Source: Bacteroidota bacterium (GTDB lineage Bacteria > Bacteroidota > Ignavibacteria > Ignavibacteriales > Ignavibacteriaceae). Taken from it: a stretch of DNA of 64,000 nt. This document shows, one piece after another, positions 51,914 to 61,804 of the stretch. Position numbers and translations under genes: made by a program. Within the stretch, counting starts at the first letter, position 1. The number at the start of each line of letters is the position of its first letter. The DNA lies in contig JAKAGV010000019.1 of NCBI GenBank assembly GCA_021815405.1, positions 62,001-126,000 of the forward strand, written 5' to 3'. The notes beneath the pieces were generated by a model. The model saw only the letters and a list, made by a program, of their open reading frames with translations. It had not been told where the DNA came from and searched no databases.

Positions 51914-53050
51914 TTGAGTAAAAACATAATGATAATTGCAGGAGAAGTTTCCGGTGACCTTCACGGCGCCGCTTTGATTACTGAGCTAAAGAAGCTTGAT
52001 ACAGATTTGAAAATATACGGCATCGGCGGAGACAAAATGCAGGCTGCCGGAATGAATATTATTTATCATATCAACCGGATGGCGTTTCTCGGCTTTGTTG
52101 AAGTTATAAGACATCTTCCGTTTATAAAAAAAGTGCAGCGGCAATTATTAAAGTTTGTGAAAGAAAATAATATAAAGAATGTAGTTCTGATAGATTATCC
52201 CGGCTTTAACTTGAGCATTGCGAAAAAATTGAAGCGGCTCGGCGTAAAGATAATTTATTACATTTCACCTCAAGTTTGGGCTTGGGGAACGGGCAGAATT
52301 AAGAAGATTAAAAATCTTGTGAATAAGATGCTCGTTGTTTTTCCGTTTGAAGAAGAGCTTTACAAGAAAGCAGGCATCGATGTTGAGTTCGTCGGTCATC
52401 CATTGCCGGAAAGGATTGACGGATATGATTTTTTAACGCAAGACGAGCTCTTTAAAAAGTTTTCGTTGGATAAATCAAAAGAATTATTGCTGATACTTCC
52501 GGGAAGCAGAAATCATGAAGTTGAAAAAATATTCCCTGTATGCATTAAAGCCGCTGAAAAGATCGCAGGAGAATTTAATCTTCAGATAGTTGCCGCTTGT
52601 TCTTCAAATATTGATGAGAATGTTTTCAGAAAAATTGCCGACGAGACAAGTTATAAGGTTGTGAAAGATCATACTTATGACTTGATGAAGTATGCTAAAA
52701 TTGGAATTGTAAAGTCCGGGACTTCAACTTTAGAAGCCGGCTTGTTTACGCTTCCGATGGTAATTGTTTACAGAACAAATTACCTGACATATTTAATCGG
52801 CAAGAACCTTGTTAAGCTTAACAAAATCGGATTGGCAAATATAGTTGCCGGAGAAAAAGTTGTCCCGGAGTTAATTCAAAATGATGCTAGCAGCGATTCA
52901 ATTTATAAAGAGTGTAGGAAAATTCTATCTGACAGCGAACTATATAATTCAATAAAAGAAAAACTCGGCTGTATAAGAGAAAAGCTGGAGACCGATGGTG
53001 CTTCGCGCAAAGCGGCTCAAGCAGTTTATGCAATTGTAAATGAGACTTAG
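51914..53050 (+). CDS. lpxB: Lipid-A-disaccharide synthase
   Basis: 378 residues, GT-B family GT19. IIAGEVSGDLHGAALITELK at the start, GIGGDKMQAAGM, YISPQVWAWGTGRIKKIKN, and VKSGTSTLEAGLF identify LpxB, which joins UDP-2,3-diacylglucosamine and lipid X. Starts at a TTG (51914) by alignment with orthologs (SKNIMIIAGE); an ATG at 51929 would be shorter. Overlaps the next gene by 11 bases. lpxA/C/D are not in the window. Confidence 0.96.
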   Translation: MSKNIMIIAGEVSGDLHGAALITELKKLDTDLKIYGIGGDKMQAAGMNIIYHINRMAFLGFVEVIRHLPFIKKVQRQLLKFVKENNIKNVVLIDYPGFNLSIAKKLKRLGVKIIYYISPQVWAWGTGRIKKIKNLVNKMLVVFPFEEELYKKAGIDVEFVGHPLPERIDGYDFLTQDELFKKFSLDKSKELLLILPGSRNHEVEKIFPVCIKAAEKIAGEFNLQIVAACSSNIDENVFRKIADETSYKVVKDHTYDLMKYAKIGIVKSGTSTLEAGLFTLPMVIVYRTNYLTYLIGKNLVKLNKIGLANIVAGEKVVPELIQNDASSDSIYKECRKILSDSELYNSIKEKLGCIREKLETDGASRKAAQAVYAIVNET

Positions 53051-53696
53051 AAAATTTAGGCAGGATACTTTAAGAGTTTTAGGAAATATTTTCCTAACCG
53101 GTCTAGTAAATGTTCTTTGTAAAACTTTAAGGGTTACTTTGGTAAATCGCAGTGTAGTCGATTCACTTGAAATTGAAAACAAGAATTATGTTCTGGCTTT
53201 CTGGCATGGTACAATGCTGCTTCCTTGGTATTTAAACAGGAAGAAAAACTTTGCGGCACTGATTAGTAAAAGCAAGGATGGTGATCTTCTGGCAAAGATT
53301 TTAAAACACTGGAAGTACGAAGTGGTAAGAGGCTCAAGCAGCACCGGCGGTAATGTTGCACTTGGAATAATGATTGATTTCGCAAAAAATAAATCATCCA
53401 TTGCAATTACACCCGATGGACCACGCGGACCGGTATATAAAATGAAAGCAGGTGCTGTTATTACAGCTAAGAAGAGCCATCTACCGCTGGTTCTTTGCGG
53501 TATCGGAATCAAGAAGAAAAAAATCTTAAGTAGCTGGGACAGCTTCGAAATACCTGCACCATTTACGAAAGTAAAAGTAATTTTTTCAGATCCTGTTTAT
53601 GTGGATGATAGGCTCGGCTATAATGAAACTTCAAAAGTAATTTTGGAGTGTGAAAAAAAGCTGAATGTTTTACAGAGCGAAGCAGAGAGGTTTTAG
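53040..53696 (+). CDS. DUF374 lysophospholipid-acyltransferase superfamily protein
   Basis: 218 residues. The DUF374 core: LAFWHGTMLLPWYLNRKKN, ISKSKDGDLLAKILKHW, VVRGSSSTGGNVALG and TPDGPRGPVYKMKAGAV. LPLAT-like domain; some members act in late lipid A acylation, and the neighbouring lpxB and lpxK support a lipid A role. Overlaps lpxB by 11 bases, so the two are translationally coupled. An imperfect palindrome follows in the gap before lpxK. Confidence 0.86.
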   Translation: MRLRKFRQDTLRVLGNIFLTGLVNVLCKTLRVTLVNRSVVDSLEIENKNYVLAFWHGTMLLPWYLNRKKNFAALISKSKDGDLLAKILKHWKYEVVRGSSSTGGNVALGIMIDFAKNKSSIAITPDGPRGPVYKMKAGAVITAKKSHLPLVLCGIGIKKKKILSSWDSFEIPAPFTKVKVIFSDPVYVDDRLGYNETSKVILECEKKLNVLQSEAERF

Positions 53697-53794
53697 AATG
53701 CATGAAAGTATGATTTCGTTTACTCATACATCCTTTCAAGCATGCTTTCAGTTATTTAAGAATTAATAATGTTCAGGCTGATGCAATATTCTTG

Positions 53795-54844
53795 ATGAAG
53801 TTTTTAAGATTTATATTATATCCTTTAGTACCGGTTTACGGCTTGATAATAAGGATTAGAAATTGGTTCTTTGACAAAATGATTTTCAAATCGCATAAGG
53901 TGGATGCATCGGTTATTTCGGTTGGTAATATTACTACTGGCGGTTCCGGTAAAACACCGTTGGTAATTTATTTATCAAATCTTTTAAGAAGCGAAGGGAA
54001 GAAGGTTGGTGTTCTTAGCCGCGGTTACGGAAGGAAATCGAAAGGCTACATTCTTGTTTCCAAAGGTGAACAAATTCTTACATCGGTTGATTTATGTGGA
54101 GACGAAATTTATCAGACTGTACTTGAGTGTAGCATACCGGCAGCAGTTTGCGAGAACAGAGTGATAGGCGCCGAGAGATTGATTAAAGAAGCCCTAGTAG
54201 ACACTATTGTTTTAGATGACGCTTTTCAACATAGATGGATCGAAAGAGATATAAATTTACTCATTTGCGAGCAGCGATTTCTTCTAAACGGTTCTTTTTT
54301 GAACCAGAAGATGCTGCCGAGCGGGATGATGCGTGAACCTTTTGACTCAATCAAGCGAGCTGATGCGGTAATAATTAATAGGAAATTTTCAGAGCATAAG
54401 GAGATACCCGTTAATCTAAAAAAATATTTTGCAGATAAAAGAATTTTTACTGCCTATTATGTTGCAGTAGGATTTTGGGATGTCAAGAAAAAATTAAACT
54501 ATAACATTCAGGAGTTTGAAGGACAAAAGAGCCTCGTAGTATCAGGAGTTGCAAATCCGACTTCTTTCATTAACGCATTGAAACAGACAAATGTTGACAC
54601 TACGAACCAGATAATTTTTAGAGACCATAAGTATTATACTCTTAAGGAAATACAGAGAATCAGGAAAGAGTTTTATTCAACAAATTCGCACTCGGTAGTT
54701 ACAACCGAGAAGGATGCTGTTAAGCTTTCGAAATATTCAAAAGAACTTGACGATATCGATATTTATTATTTGAAAATCAAAATTAAGATGGATGAACCTG
54801 AATCGTTTAGAAATTTCATCTTAAATAAATCTTTAAGAAAATAG
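53795..54844 (+). CDS. lpxK: Tetraacyldisaccharide 4'-kinase
   Basis: 349 residues from the ATG at 53795 (a TTG one codon earlier is also open). Membrane-associated N-terminus (FLRFILYPLVPVYGLIIRIR) and Walker A GNITTGGSGKTPLV, then LSRGYGRKSKGYILVS, and the DDAFQHRWIERDINLLI catalytic segment. Phosphorylates the 4' position of lipid A disaccharide with ATP. Third gene of the lpxB-DUF374-lpxK group. Confidence 0.95.
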   Translation: MKFLRFILYPLVPVYGLIIRIRNWFFDKMIFKSHKVDASVISVGNITTGGSGKTPLVIYLSNLLRSEGKKVGVLSRGYGRKSKGYILVSKGEQILTSVDLCGDEIYQTVLECSIPAAVCENRVIGAERLIKEALVDTIVLDDAFQHRWIERDINLLICEQRFLLNGSFLNQKMLPSGMMREPFDSIKRADAVIINRKFSEHKEIPVNLKKYFADKRIFTAYYVAVGFWDVKKKLNYNIQEFEGQKSLVVSGVANPTSFINALKQTNVDTTNQIIFRDHKYYTLKEIQRIRKEFYSTNSHSVVTTEKDAVKLSKYSKELDDIDIYYLKIKIKMDEPESFRNFILNKSLRK

Positions 54845-54949
54845 CTTGGAGAACCATAAAAAATTTAATTGATAGTTTCTGATCTATCTTTTTAAAACAG
54901 AAAAAAGTTAAAATAAATAAATTACTCAAATTTGGAGGAAACAAATATA

Positions 54950-57772
54950 ATGGCAAAAGAAAAAAAATATGTTTACTTCTTTGGAAGTAAAAAAGCCGAA
55001 GGCAGAGCAGACATGAAGAACCTGCTCGGAGGCAAAGGCGCTAACCTAGCTGAGATGGCAAATATCGGTTTACCGGTGCCATCCGGATTTACGATTACAA
55101 CAGAAGTATGTACTGCATACTATAAAAACAACAAGAAATATCCTAAAGAACTCAACAAGCAGGTAAAAGATGCGCTTGCTAAAGTTGAAAAAGAAATGGG
55201 TGCGAAGTTCGGCGATCCGAAGAACCCGCTGCTTGTTTCTGTTCGTTCCGGTGCCCGTGCATCTATGCCTGGTATGATGGAAACAATTCTGAATGTCGGT
55301 TTGAACAACACGACTCGCGAAGCTTTGATTGCAAAAACAGGCAATCCGCGATTCGTGTATGATTCTCACCGCCGCTTAATCCAGATGTATTCTGATGTAG
55401 TTATGGAAAAAGCTGTAGGCATAGAACCGGCTGAAGGCAAAGGCGTACGTCAGCAGCTAGAAAAAGAACTTGAAAAGATGAAGCATGAACGCGGCGCTAA
55501 AAGCGATACCGATTTAACTGCGGATGATCTTAAAGAGTTGATTGAGATATACAAAGTAAAAGTTCAAGAAGTTTTAGGAAAACCTTTTCCTGAAGATGCA
55601 ATGGAACAGCTGTGGGGTGCTGTAGCAGCAGTTTTCCAGAGCTGGATGGGAAGACGAGCAATTGCTTATAGAAAATTTGAAGGTATTCCTGATGACTGGG
55701 GAACTGCTGTTAACGTTCAATCAATGGTATTTGGAAATATGGGTGATACTTCTGCTACCGGTGTTGCTTTCACTCGTAATCCTGCAACAGGTGAAAATTA
55801 TTTTTACGGAGAATGGTTAACCAATGCTCAAGGTGAAGATGTTGTTGCTGGTATCAGAACTCCTAATCCAATTAACGAGGTAGGAAAAAACGAACATACC
55901 GAGCATTTAGCTTCACTTGAAACTGCAATGCCTTCTACATATAAGCAGCTTGATGGTGTTCAGAAAACACTTGAAAAACATTACCATGATATGCTCGATA
56001 TAGAGTTTACAATTCAGGAAGGCAAACTTTATATGCTTCAGTGCCGTGTTGGTAAAAGAAACGGACCTGCAGCGGTAAGAATGGCTCTCGATATGTATAA
56101 AGAAAAATTAATTACTAAAGAAGAAGCTGTACTTCGCGTTCAGCCTTCACAGCTTGATGAACTTCTTCATCCAATCATTGATCCGGCTGCAGAAAAAAAA
56201 TCGAATGTAATTGCAAAAGGATTACCAGCTGGACCAGGCGGTGCGTCAGGTCAGGTTGTATTTTCTGCTAATGACGCTGTTGCGTGGGCAAAAGAAGGCA
56301 AGCAAGTTATCTTAGTACGTGAAGAAACAAATCCTGAAGACATCGAAGGAATGCGAGCTGCACAGGCTATTTTAACAGGTCGCGGAGGAATGACTTCGCA
56401 TGCAGCTTTAGTTGCTCGCGGCTGGGGTAAATGCTGTATTGTTGGTGCAGGCACAATTAAAATAAATTATGCCGAAAAATATTTCTCTGTTGACGGTGTT
56501 ACAGTTCGCGAAGGTGAGTATCTTACTCTTAACGGATCAAAAGGAACTGTCTATCAAGGGCAGCTTCCGATGATTAAAGCTGCTGAAGAAAATCCTGACT
56601 TCGTAGCATTCATGAAGCTTTGCGATCAAGTTAGAAAATTAAAAGTAAGAACAAATGCCGACACACCAGAAGATGCAGCGAAAGCGCGCGCATTCGGTGC
56701 AGAAGGAATCGGACTTTTCAGAACAGAGCACATGTTTTACGGAAAGCATTCCGAAGAGCCTTTGTTCAAACTTCGCAAGATGATCGTTTCAAAAACAGAA
56801 GCAGAAAGAAGAAACGCTCTTGACGAACTTTTCCCGCATGTTAAATCCGATATCAAAGGAACACTTGAAGCAATGGACGGCTACGGAGTTACAATCAGAA
56901 CACTCGATCCTCCTCTTCATGAATTTGTTCCTAATAGAATGGATGAAAGAGAAAAACTTGCGTCAAGTCTCGAAATTTCTCTTGATGAATTGAACGAACG
57001 CGCTGATAAACTTCATGAGAATAATCCAATGATGGGACATCGCGGTGTTCGCCTCGGAATTACTTATCCTGAAGTTACAGAGATGCAGGTTCGCGCTATC
57101 TTTGAAGCAACTGCTGAATTATTACAAGAAGGAAAGAAACCTTTCCCTGAAATAATGATTCCGGTTACCTGCACAATTAACGAAATCAAACATCAGTATG
57201 ATATTGTAAATAGGGTTCATGATGAAGTTTGTGAGAAGTTCGGTTTAAAGAAAATTCCTCACTTAACCGGAACGATGATTGAGATACCAAGAGCTGCTTT
57301 AACTGCTGGAAAAATTGCCGAAGTTGCACAGTTCTTCTCATTTGGTACAAACGATCTTACTCAGATGGGATTCGGATTTTCGCGAGACGATATCGGAGGA
57401 TTCTTACCGGATTATCTCGAAAAGAAAATTCTGCCGGAAGATCCTTTCCAGTCAATTGATCAGGAAGGTATCGGCGAACTGATGAAAGTGGCTGTAGAAC
57501 GTGGTCGCACTACTCGCCCGGATTTGAAGATTGGAATTTGCGGCGAGCACGGCGGTGAGGCGAGATCAGTTGAGTTCTGCCATCGTATTGGTTTGAACTA
57601 TGTAAGCTGCTCTCCATTCCGCGTGCCGATTGCAAGATTAGCTGCTGCTCATGCGGTTGCTAGAGAAGTTGTTGCTGCAAAGACTGTTCGCTCAAACGGA
57701 AAAGCAAAAGCGAAAGTTTCTTCAGTGAAAAAGAGTGCACCGAAGAAAGCTGTAGCTAAGAAGAAAAAATAA
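54950..57772 (+). CDS. ppdK: Pyruvate, phosphate dikinase with Lys/Ala-rich C-terminal tail
   Basis: 940 residues from the ATG at 54950 (GGAGGAAAC before it; a TTG 18 bases upstream overlaps the ribosome site and is rejected). N-terminal ATP-grasp domain, swivelling phosphohistidine domain with the His in GRGGMTSHAALVARG, and C-terminal PEP/pyruvate barrel with the Cys region IGICGEHGGEARS. Interconverts pyruvate and PEP using ATP/Pi (AMP/PPi). The last ~30 residues, after VAREVVAAKTV, are a basic tail (SNGKAKAKVSS then KKSAPKKAVAKKKK) not seen in typical PPDK. Confidence 0.95.
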   Translation: MAKEKKYVYFFGSKKAEGRADMKNLLGGKGANLAEMANIGLPVPSGFTITTEVCTAYYKNNKKYPKELNKQVKDALAKVEKEMGAKFGDPKNPLLVSVRSGARASMPGMMETILNVGLNNTTREALIAKTGNPRFVYDSHRRLIQMYSDVVMEKAVGIEPAEGKGVRQQLEKELEKMKHERGAKSDTDLTADDLKELIEIYKVKVQEVLGKPFPEDAMEQLWGAVAAVFQSWMGRRAIAYRKFEGIPDDWGTAVNVQSMVFGNMGDTSATGVAFTRNPATGENYFYGEWLTNAQGEDVVAGIRTPNPINEVGKNEHTEHLASLETAMPSTYKQLDGVQKTLEKHYHDMLDIEFTIQEGKLYMLQCRVGKRNGPAAVRMALDMYKEKLITKEEAVLRVQPSQLDELLHPIIDPAAEKKSNVIAKGLPAGPGGASGQVVFSANDAVAWAKEGKQVILVREETNPEDIEGMRAAQAILTGRGGMTSHAALVARGWGKCCIVGAGTIKINYAEKYFSVDGVTVREGEYLTLNGSKGTVYQGQLPMIKAAEENPDFVAFMKLCDQVRKLKVRTNADTPEDAAKARAFGAEGIGLFRTEHMFYGKHSEEPLFKLRKMIVSKTEAERRNALDELFPHVKSDIKGTLEAMDGYGVTIRTLDPPLHEFVPNRMDEREKLASSLEISLDELNERADKLHENNPMMGHRGVRLGITYPEVTEMQVRAIFEATAELLQEGKKPFPEIMIPVTCTINEIKHQYDIVNRVHDEVCEKFGLKKIPHLTGTMIEIPRAALTAGKIAEVAQFFSFGTNDLTQMGFGFSRDDIGGFLPDYLEKKILPEDPFQSIDQEGIGELMKVAVERGRTTRPDLKIGICGEHGGEARSVEFCHRIGLNYVSCSPFRVPIARLAAAHAVAREVVAAKTVRSNGKAKAKVSSVKKSAPKKAVAKKKK

Positions 57773-57781
57773 CAAGACTGT

Positions 57782-57810
57782 CCCGGCTCTTTCCTTAGGA
57801 AGGAGCCGGG
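57782..57810 (+). terminator. Rho-independent terminator after ppdK
   Basis: 8-bp GC-rich stem CCCGGCTC/GAGCCGGG extended by TTTCC/GGAAG (one wobble) around a 3-base loop, followed by TTAGGTTTC. Starts 9 bases after the ppdK stop and 38 bases before queA. Confidence 0.8.
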
Positions 57811-57847
57811 TTAGGTTTCAATTAAAAACAAATAAAGGTAACGAAGA

Positions 57848-58882
57848 ATGAAATTATCAGACTTCAAGTATAACTTACCCAAGACGTCGATTGCAAAATA
57901 TCCGGTATCTCCTAGAGACAAATCCAAACTTATGGTGATTAACAGGGAGACGCAGGAAATTGAAAACAAAACTTTTGCCGATATAGTCGATTATATGGAA
58001 AAAGGCGACGTGCTGGTAGTTAATGAAACGCGCGTCTTTCAAGCCCGGCTATATGGAAAGAAAGAAAAGACCAACGCAAAAATTGAAGTGTTTCTATTAA
58101 GAGAATTAAATGCAGATGAGTGCATCTGGGATGTAATTGTTGACCCTGCACGAAAAGTAAGAATAGGGAATAAAATTTATTTTAACGACAAGCTGTGGTG
58201 TGAAGTTATAGATAATACAACCTCACGCGGAAGAACAGTGCGGTTTAATCAGCCGGGTAATGTTTTCAAAGCTGTTGAAAAAATCGGTTTGACTCCGCTC
58301 CCTCCTTACATAAAAAGAGAGCCGGAAGATTCAGATAGAGAAGATTATCAGACCGTTTACGCACGGATTGACGGTGCTGTTGCAGCTCCTACTGCCGGAC
58401 TTCATTTTACTCAGAAGCTTCTTCAGAAAATTGAGAAGAAAGGAATTCATATTGTCCCGGTCGTCCTTCACATTGGTTTGGGTACATTCAGACCGGTTGA
58501 GGTTGAAGATTTAACAAAGCACAAAATGGATTCCGAGTTTTATGAAATAACTCCGACTTCGGCAGAGATAATTAACAAAGCTATTTCCTCCAAGCATAAT
58601 GTTTTTGTCGTCGGCACTAGCACTTGCAGAGCGCTTGAAACAAGTGTAACGGCGGAAGGATTTGCAAAACCGAGCAGAGGCTGGACGGATAAGTTTATTT
58701 ATCCGCCTTATGATTTTAAGGTTACTAAAAAATTGATTACAAACTTGCATGTTCCGGAATCAACTTTGATTATGCTGGTTTGCGCATTCGGCGGAACCGA
58801 ATTAATAATGAAGGCTTATAAGAAAGCCTTAAAAGATAATTACCGGTTCCTAAGCTACGGTGATGCAATGATGGTTTTATAA
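57848..58882 (+). CDS. queA: S-adenosylmethionine:tRNA ribosyltransferase-isomerase
   Basis: 344 residues. Makes epoxyqueuosine in tRNA (wobble position, queuosine pathway). Typical segments: YPVSPRDKSKLMVINRETQE, VNETRVFQARLYGKK, LPPYIKREPEDSDREDYQTV, GLHFTQKLLQKIEKKGI and HVPESTLIMLVCAFGG. No other queuosine gene nearby. Followed 15 bases later by ispD. Confidence 0.97.
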   Translation: MKLSDFKYNLPKTSIAKYPVSPRDKSKLMVINRETQEIENKTFADIVDYMEKGDVLVVNETRVFQARLYGKKEKTNAKIEVFLLRELNADECIWDVIVDPARKVRIGNKIYFNDKLWCEVIDNTTSRGRTVRFNQPGNVFKAVEKIGLTPLPPYIKREPEDSDREDYQTVYARIDGAVAAPTAGLHFTQKLLQKIEKKGIHIVPVVLHIGLGTFRPVEVEDLTKHKMDSEFYEITPTSAEIINKAISSKHNVFVVGTSTCRALETSVTAEGFAKPSRGWTDKFIYPPYDFKVTKKLITNLHVPESTLIMLVCAFGGTELIMKAYKKALKDNYRFLSYGDAMMVL

Positions 58883-58897
58883 TCCAAAGGCTTACAG

Positions 58898-59590
58898 GTG
58901 AAAACCATCGCTATAATTGCGGCAGGTGGCAAGGGTATTAGGAGCGGGCTTTCCGCTCCTAAACAGTATCTTAAGTTTAGTGGAAAAGAATTAATTGCCT
59001 ACACAATCGAGATCTTTCAAAGTAATAAGTTGATTGATGAAATAATTATTGCGGCTGAAAAGAAATATCATCCACTTTTAGAAAAACTCCGGAAGAAATA
59101 TAAGTTCACCAAAATTAAATGCATTGTTGAAGGCGGGAAGGAAAGGCAGGATTCAGTTTATAATGCACTTCTTTCTGCTGAAGCTGACAAAAATGATTTA
59201 GTAGCTGTACATGATGCAGCAAGACCGCTTCTTCCCCAGGAAGTTTTAACCGAATCTATCAAGACTGCATCGGTAAAAGGTAATGCACTTGTTTGTTTGA
59301 AGTCTAAAGATACTGTAGTTAAGGGATCGAGAATGGTTGATTCATATTTGAACCGGAATGAGATTTTCAATGTCCAGACTCCTCAAATCTTTAAATTTAA
59401 AGATTTGAAAAAGGCTATGGAAAAAGCTTATGCGGACAAATTCTATGGAACCGACGAATCGGTTCTAATTAAAAGAATTGGGAAGAAGGTTTATATCGTT
59501 GAAGGTTCAATGTTGAATTTCAAAGTTACAACAAAAAGCGATATTTCTCTGCTAAAAATGATTCTCAATGGTAAATCCTTAACTAATTAA
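58898..59590 (+). CDS. ispD: 2-C-methyl-D-erythritol 4-phosphate cytidylyltransferase
   Basis: 230 residues; MEP isoprenoid pathway step 3. Nucleotide-binding AAGGKGIRSGLSAPKQYLKF, VHDAARPLLPQEVL, NVQTPQIFKFKDL and YGTDESVLIKRIGKKVYIVE are clear. Starts with GTG. Same strand as queA with 15 bases between, so co-transcription is likely; the combination is not a known functional pair. Confidence 0.95.
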   Translation: MKTIAIIAAGGKGIRSGLSAPKQYLKFSGKELIAYTIEIFQSNKLIDEIIIAAEKKYHPLLEKLRKKYKFTKIKCIVEGGKERQDSVYNALLSAEADKNDLVAVHDAARPLLPQEVLTESIKTASVKGNALVCLKSKDTVVKGSRMVDSYLNRNEIFNVQTPQIFKFKDLKKAMEKAYADKFYGTDESVLIKRIGKKVYIVEGSMLNFKVTTKSDISLLKMILNGKSLTN

Positions 59591-59730
59591 AATTAAAGTC
59601 TTTATTAAAATATTCGATAATAAATAAATTTTTCACAGGTAAAATTGCTTGTTCCGTGCAATTTGTCATTGATATTTTGGACTAATCTTTATAGGTTAGA
59701 CATCTACTGGTTTTATAATTATTTAAAAAT

Positions 59731-60405
59731 ATGTTTTTATTAGCTACAATTATAATTCTCTCTTATCTGGTTGGTTCAATACCAAACAGCATAATTGTAA
59801 GTAAGCTTACTAAAGGTATAGATATAAGAAATTATGGAAGCGGCAACGCAGGCGGCACCAATGTAATGCGTGTGCTTGGATGGAAGCAAGGTCTTTTGGT
59901 AATAATTTTAGATGCACTTAAAGGTGTACTTGCGGTTGTTGTAATTGCACGTCTTCATTACGGCTCTATACCTTTTACAAATATAACTCCTTTTGATGAT
60001 TTTACTTTGGTTCAAATTATCGCAGGTATATCTGCTGTTATCGGACATATCTGGACTGTGTTTGCTGGATTCAGAGGCGGTAAAGGAATTGCGACTGCAC
60101 TCGGAATGCTTTTAATGATAAGTACTGTGGATATGCTGATTGCAATGGGAGTATTTGCTTTAGTTGTTGTTATTTCCCGCTACGTTTCTCTCGGTTCAAT
60201 TATCGGAGCTATTACTGTTCCTTTAGCTTTAATTATTAGAGAAAATGTTTTTAAAGTAAACATTCCAAGTTATAATACGCTTCTTCCGTTTGTAATTGCT
60301 TTATCACTGCTAGTCATTTTCACACATCGTAAAAATGTTGTTCGATTGATAAACGGGAGCGAGCATAAGTTAAGCTTTTCTAAAAAGAAAAAACCGGCAA
60401 TTTGA
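59731..60405 (+). CDS. plsY: Glycerol-3-phosphate acyltransferase
   Basis: 224 residues, about five membrane helices. Transfers an acyl group from acyl-phosphate to glycerol 3-phosphate, the first step of phospholipid synthesis. Motifs SYLVGSIPNSIIVSKLTKG, GSGNAGGTNVMRVLGWKQG and FRGGKGIATALGM are conserved. Overlaps nothing; 3 bases separate it from gpsA, which makes its substrate. Confidence 0.96.
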   Translation: MFLLATIIILSYLVGSIPNSIIVSKLTKGIDIRNYGSGNAGGTNVMRVLGWKQGLLVIILDALKGVLAVVVIARLHYGSIPFTNITPFDDFTLVQIIAGISAVIGHIWTVFAGFRGGKGIATALGMLLMISTVDMLIAMGVFALVVVISRYVSLGSIIGAITVPLALIIRENVFKVNIPSYNTLLPFVIALSLLVIFTHRKNVVRLINGSEHKLSFSKKKKPAI

Positions 60406-60408
60406 TTA

Positions 60409-61404
60409 ATGAAAATTACCGTCTTAGGTGCAGGAGGCTGGGGCACAACCCTGGCTGTTCTGCTATTTAATAACAGACATGACGTAACTCTCTGGGAATA
60501 CAAAAAAGATTACGTAGATGTTCTAGCAAAATCAAGGGAGAACCCGGTTTACCTTCCAGGTATTAAAATTCCTTCGGAAATAAAAATTACACATGATCTC
60601 GAAGAATCAACTTATCAAAAAGAGATACTTGTTCTTGCAGTTCCTTCTCAATTTCTTCGCAGTGTAATTAAGGATGTAAAATTTCCCAGCATTAAAAATT
60701 CAATTCTTGTCAGTGTGGCAAAAGGTATTGAGATTAAATCTTTGATGACAATGTCGCAGATGTTGAAGGAAGTTTTTCCTTCAATTTCTGAAGAGCAAAT
60801 TGTAGCGCTGTCAGGTCCCAGCCACGCAGAAGAAGTAAGCAGAAAAATTCCGACGGCAGTCGTTGCGGCATCAAAGAACCATAACACTTCCAAGACCGTA
60901 CAATCAGCTTTCATGACTTCATACTTCCGCGTTTATTCTTCTACGGATATTCTTGGAGTTGAGCTCGGCGGCGCTTTTAAAAATGTAATTGCAATCGGCG
61001 CAGGAATTATTGACGGTGCAAAGTTCGGTGATAATACTAAAGCTGCAATAATGACGAGGGGCGTTGCAGAGATTGCAAGACTTGGCGTTGCAATGGGCGC
61101 AAGCCCTGAAACTTTTTCCGGATTATCCGGTATGGGCGATTTAATAGTAACCTGTATGAGCCGCCACAGCAGGAACCGTTATGTAGGCGAGCAGATTGGC
61201 GCTGGTAAAAAATTAAAAGAAGTTTTAGCCTCAATGGAAATGGTTGCCGAAGGAGTTGAGACAAGCCGCTCTGCATCCGAGCTTTCAAAGAAGCTGGATG
61301 TTGAAACTCCGATAACAAATGAAGTCTACAAAATTCTTTTTGAAGACAAAGACCCCGTAGAAGCAACCAATGACCTGATGACCCGCGATATGAAGATGGA
61401 GTGA
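60409..61404 (+). CDS. gpsA: NAD(P)H-dependent glycerol-3-phosphate dehydrogenase
   Basis: 331 residues. Reduces dihydroxyacetone phosphate to glycerol 3-phosphate, the substrate of PlsY encoded just upstream. Rossmann GAGGWGTTLAVLLFNNRHDV, LGVELGGAFKNVIAIGAGII with the catalytic Lys, DLIVTCMSRHSRNRYVGEQI, and the late TSRSASELSKKLDVETPIT are present. Three bases after plsY, so translation is probably coupled. Confidence 0.97.
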   Translation: MKITVLGAGGWGTTLAVLLFNNRHDVTLWEYKKDYVDVLAKSRENPVYLPGIKIPSEIKITHDLEESTYQKEILVLAVPSQFLRSVIKDVKFPSIKNSILVSVAKGIEIKSLMTMSQMLKEVFPSISEEQIVALSGPSHAEEVSRKIPTAVVAASKNHNTSKTVQSAFMTSYFRVYSSTDILGVELGGAFKNVIAIGAGIIDGAKFGDNTKAAIMTRGVAEIARLGVAMGASPETFSGLSGMGDLIVTCMSRHSRNRYVGEQIGAGKKLKEVLASMEMVAEGVETSRSASELSKKLDVETPITNEVYKILFEDKDPVEATNDLMTRDMKME

Positions 61405-61804
61405 TGTCGCCTACGCTAAGGTTACATTCTTAATTTCTTTCCTCCTTTCTTTTAAATGTTCTAAAAATAAGATAATAAGATTATTGTTTATTGGACTTTA
61501 ATATTGCTTTTAAGTTTATAAAACTTATTAAGAGAATATTTTCAATTTATAAAGAATTATGTTTCTCAAAAAATATAATTTAAACTTTATAAATTTTCAA
61601 ATTGTTAATTAGTGTGGTATATAATAGTGCTTTCTTATTCAGCTTAATGCAGTCTATAATAATTTCAAAGACAGCGACTTTTCCCACCATTTTATATCAA
61701 ATAATTCTTATCCAAAAGTAATCCACATTTGCGTTCAGCAGATTGGGAATTAAAATGCTTATATTAAATTTTAACTTACAAATACAATAATTTATCGAAA
61801 AACT
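61405..61804. other. A/T-rich intergenic region upstream of the beta-lactamase
   Basis: About 400 bases, strongly A/T-rich. TATAAT at 61620-61625 with TTCAAA 18 bases upstream is a weak promoter candidate. No reading frame, RNA, repeat or terminator could be supported. Confidence 0.4.

Noticed and set aside
51841-51924. 27-codon GTG frame overlapping the lpxB start
   Set aside because: Too short, no ribosome site, no recognised motif; possible leader peptide only by speculation.
53700-53755. Imperfect palindrome between the DUF374 gene and lpxK
   Set aside because: GCATGAAAG-type arms pair only partly with the CTTTCAAGCATGC side; no T tract, so neither a terminator nor a known element can be claimed.
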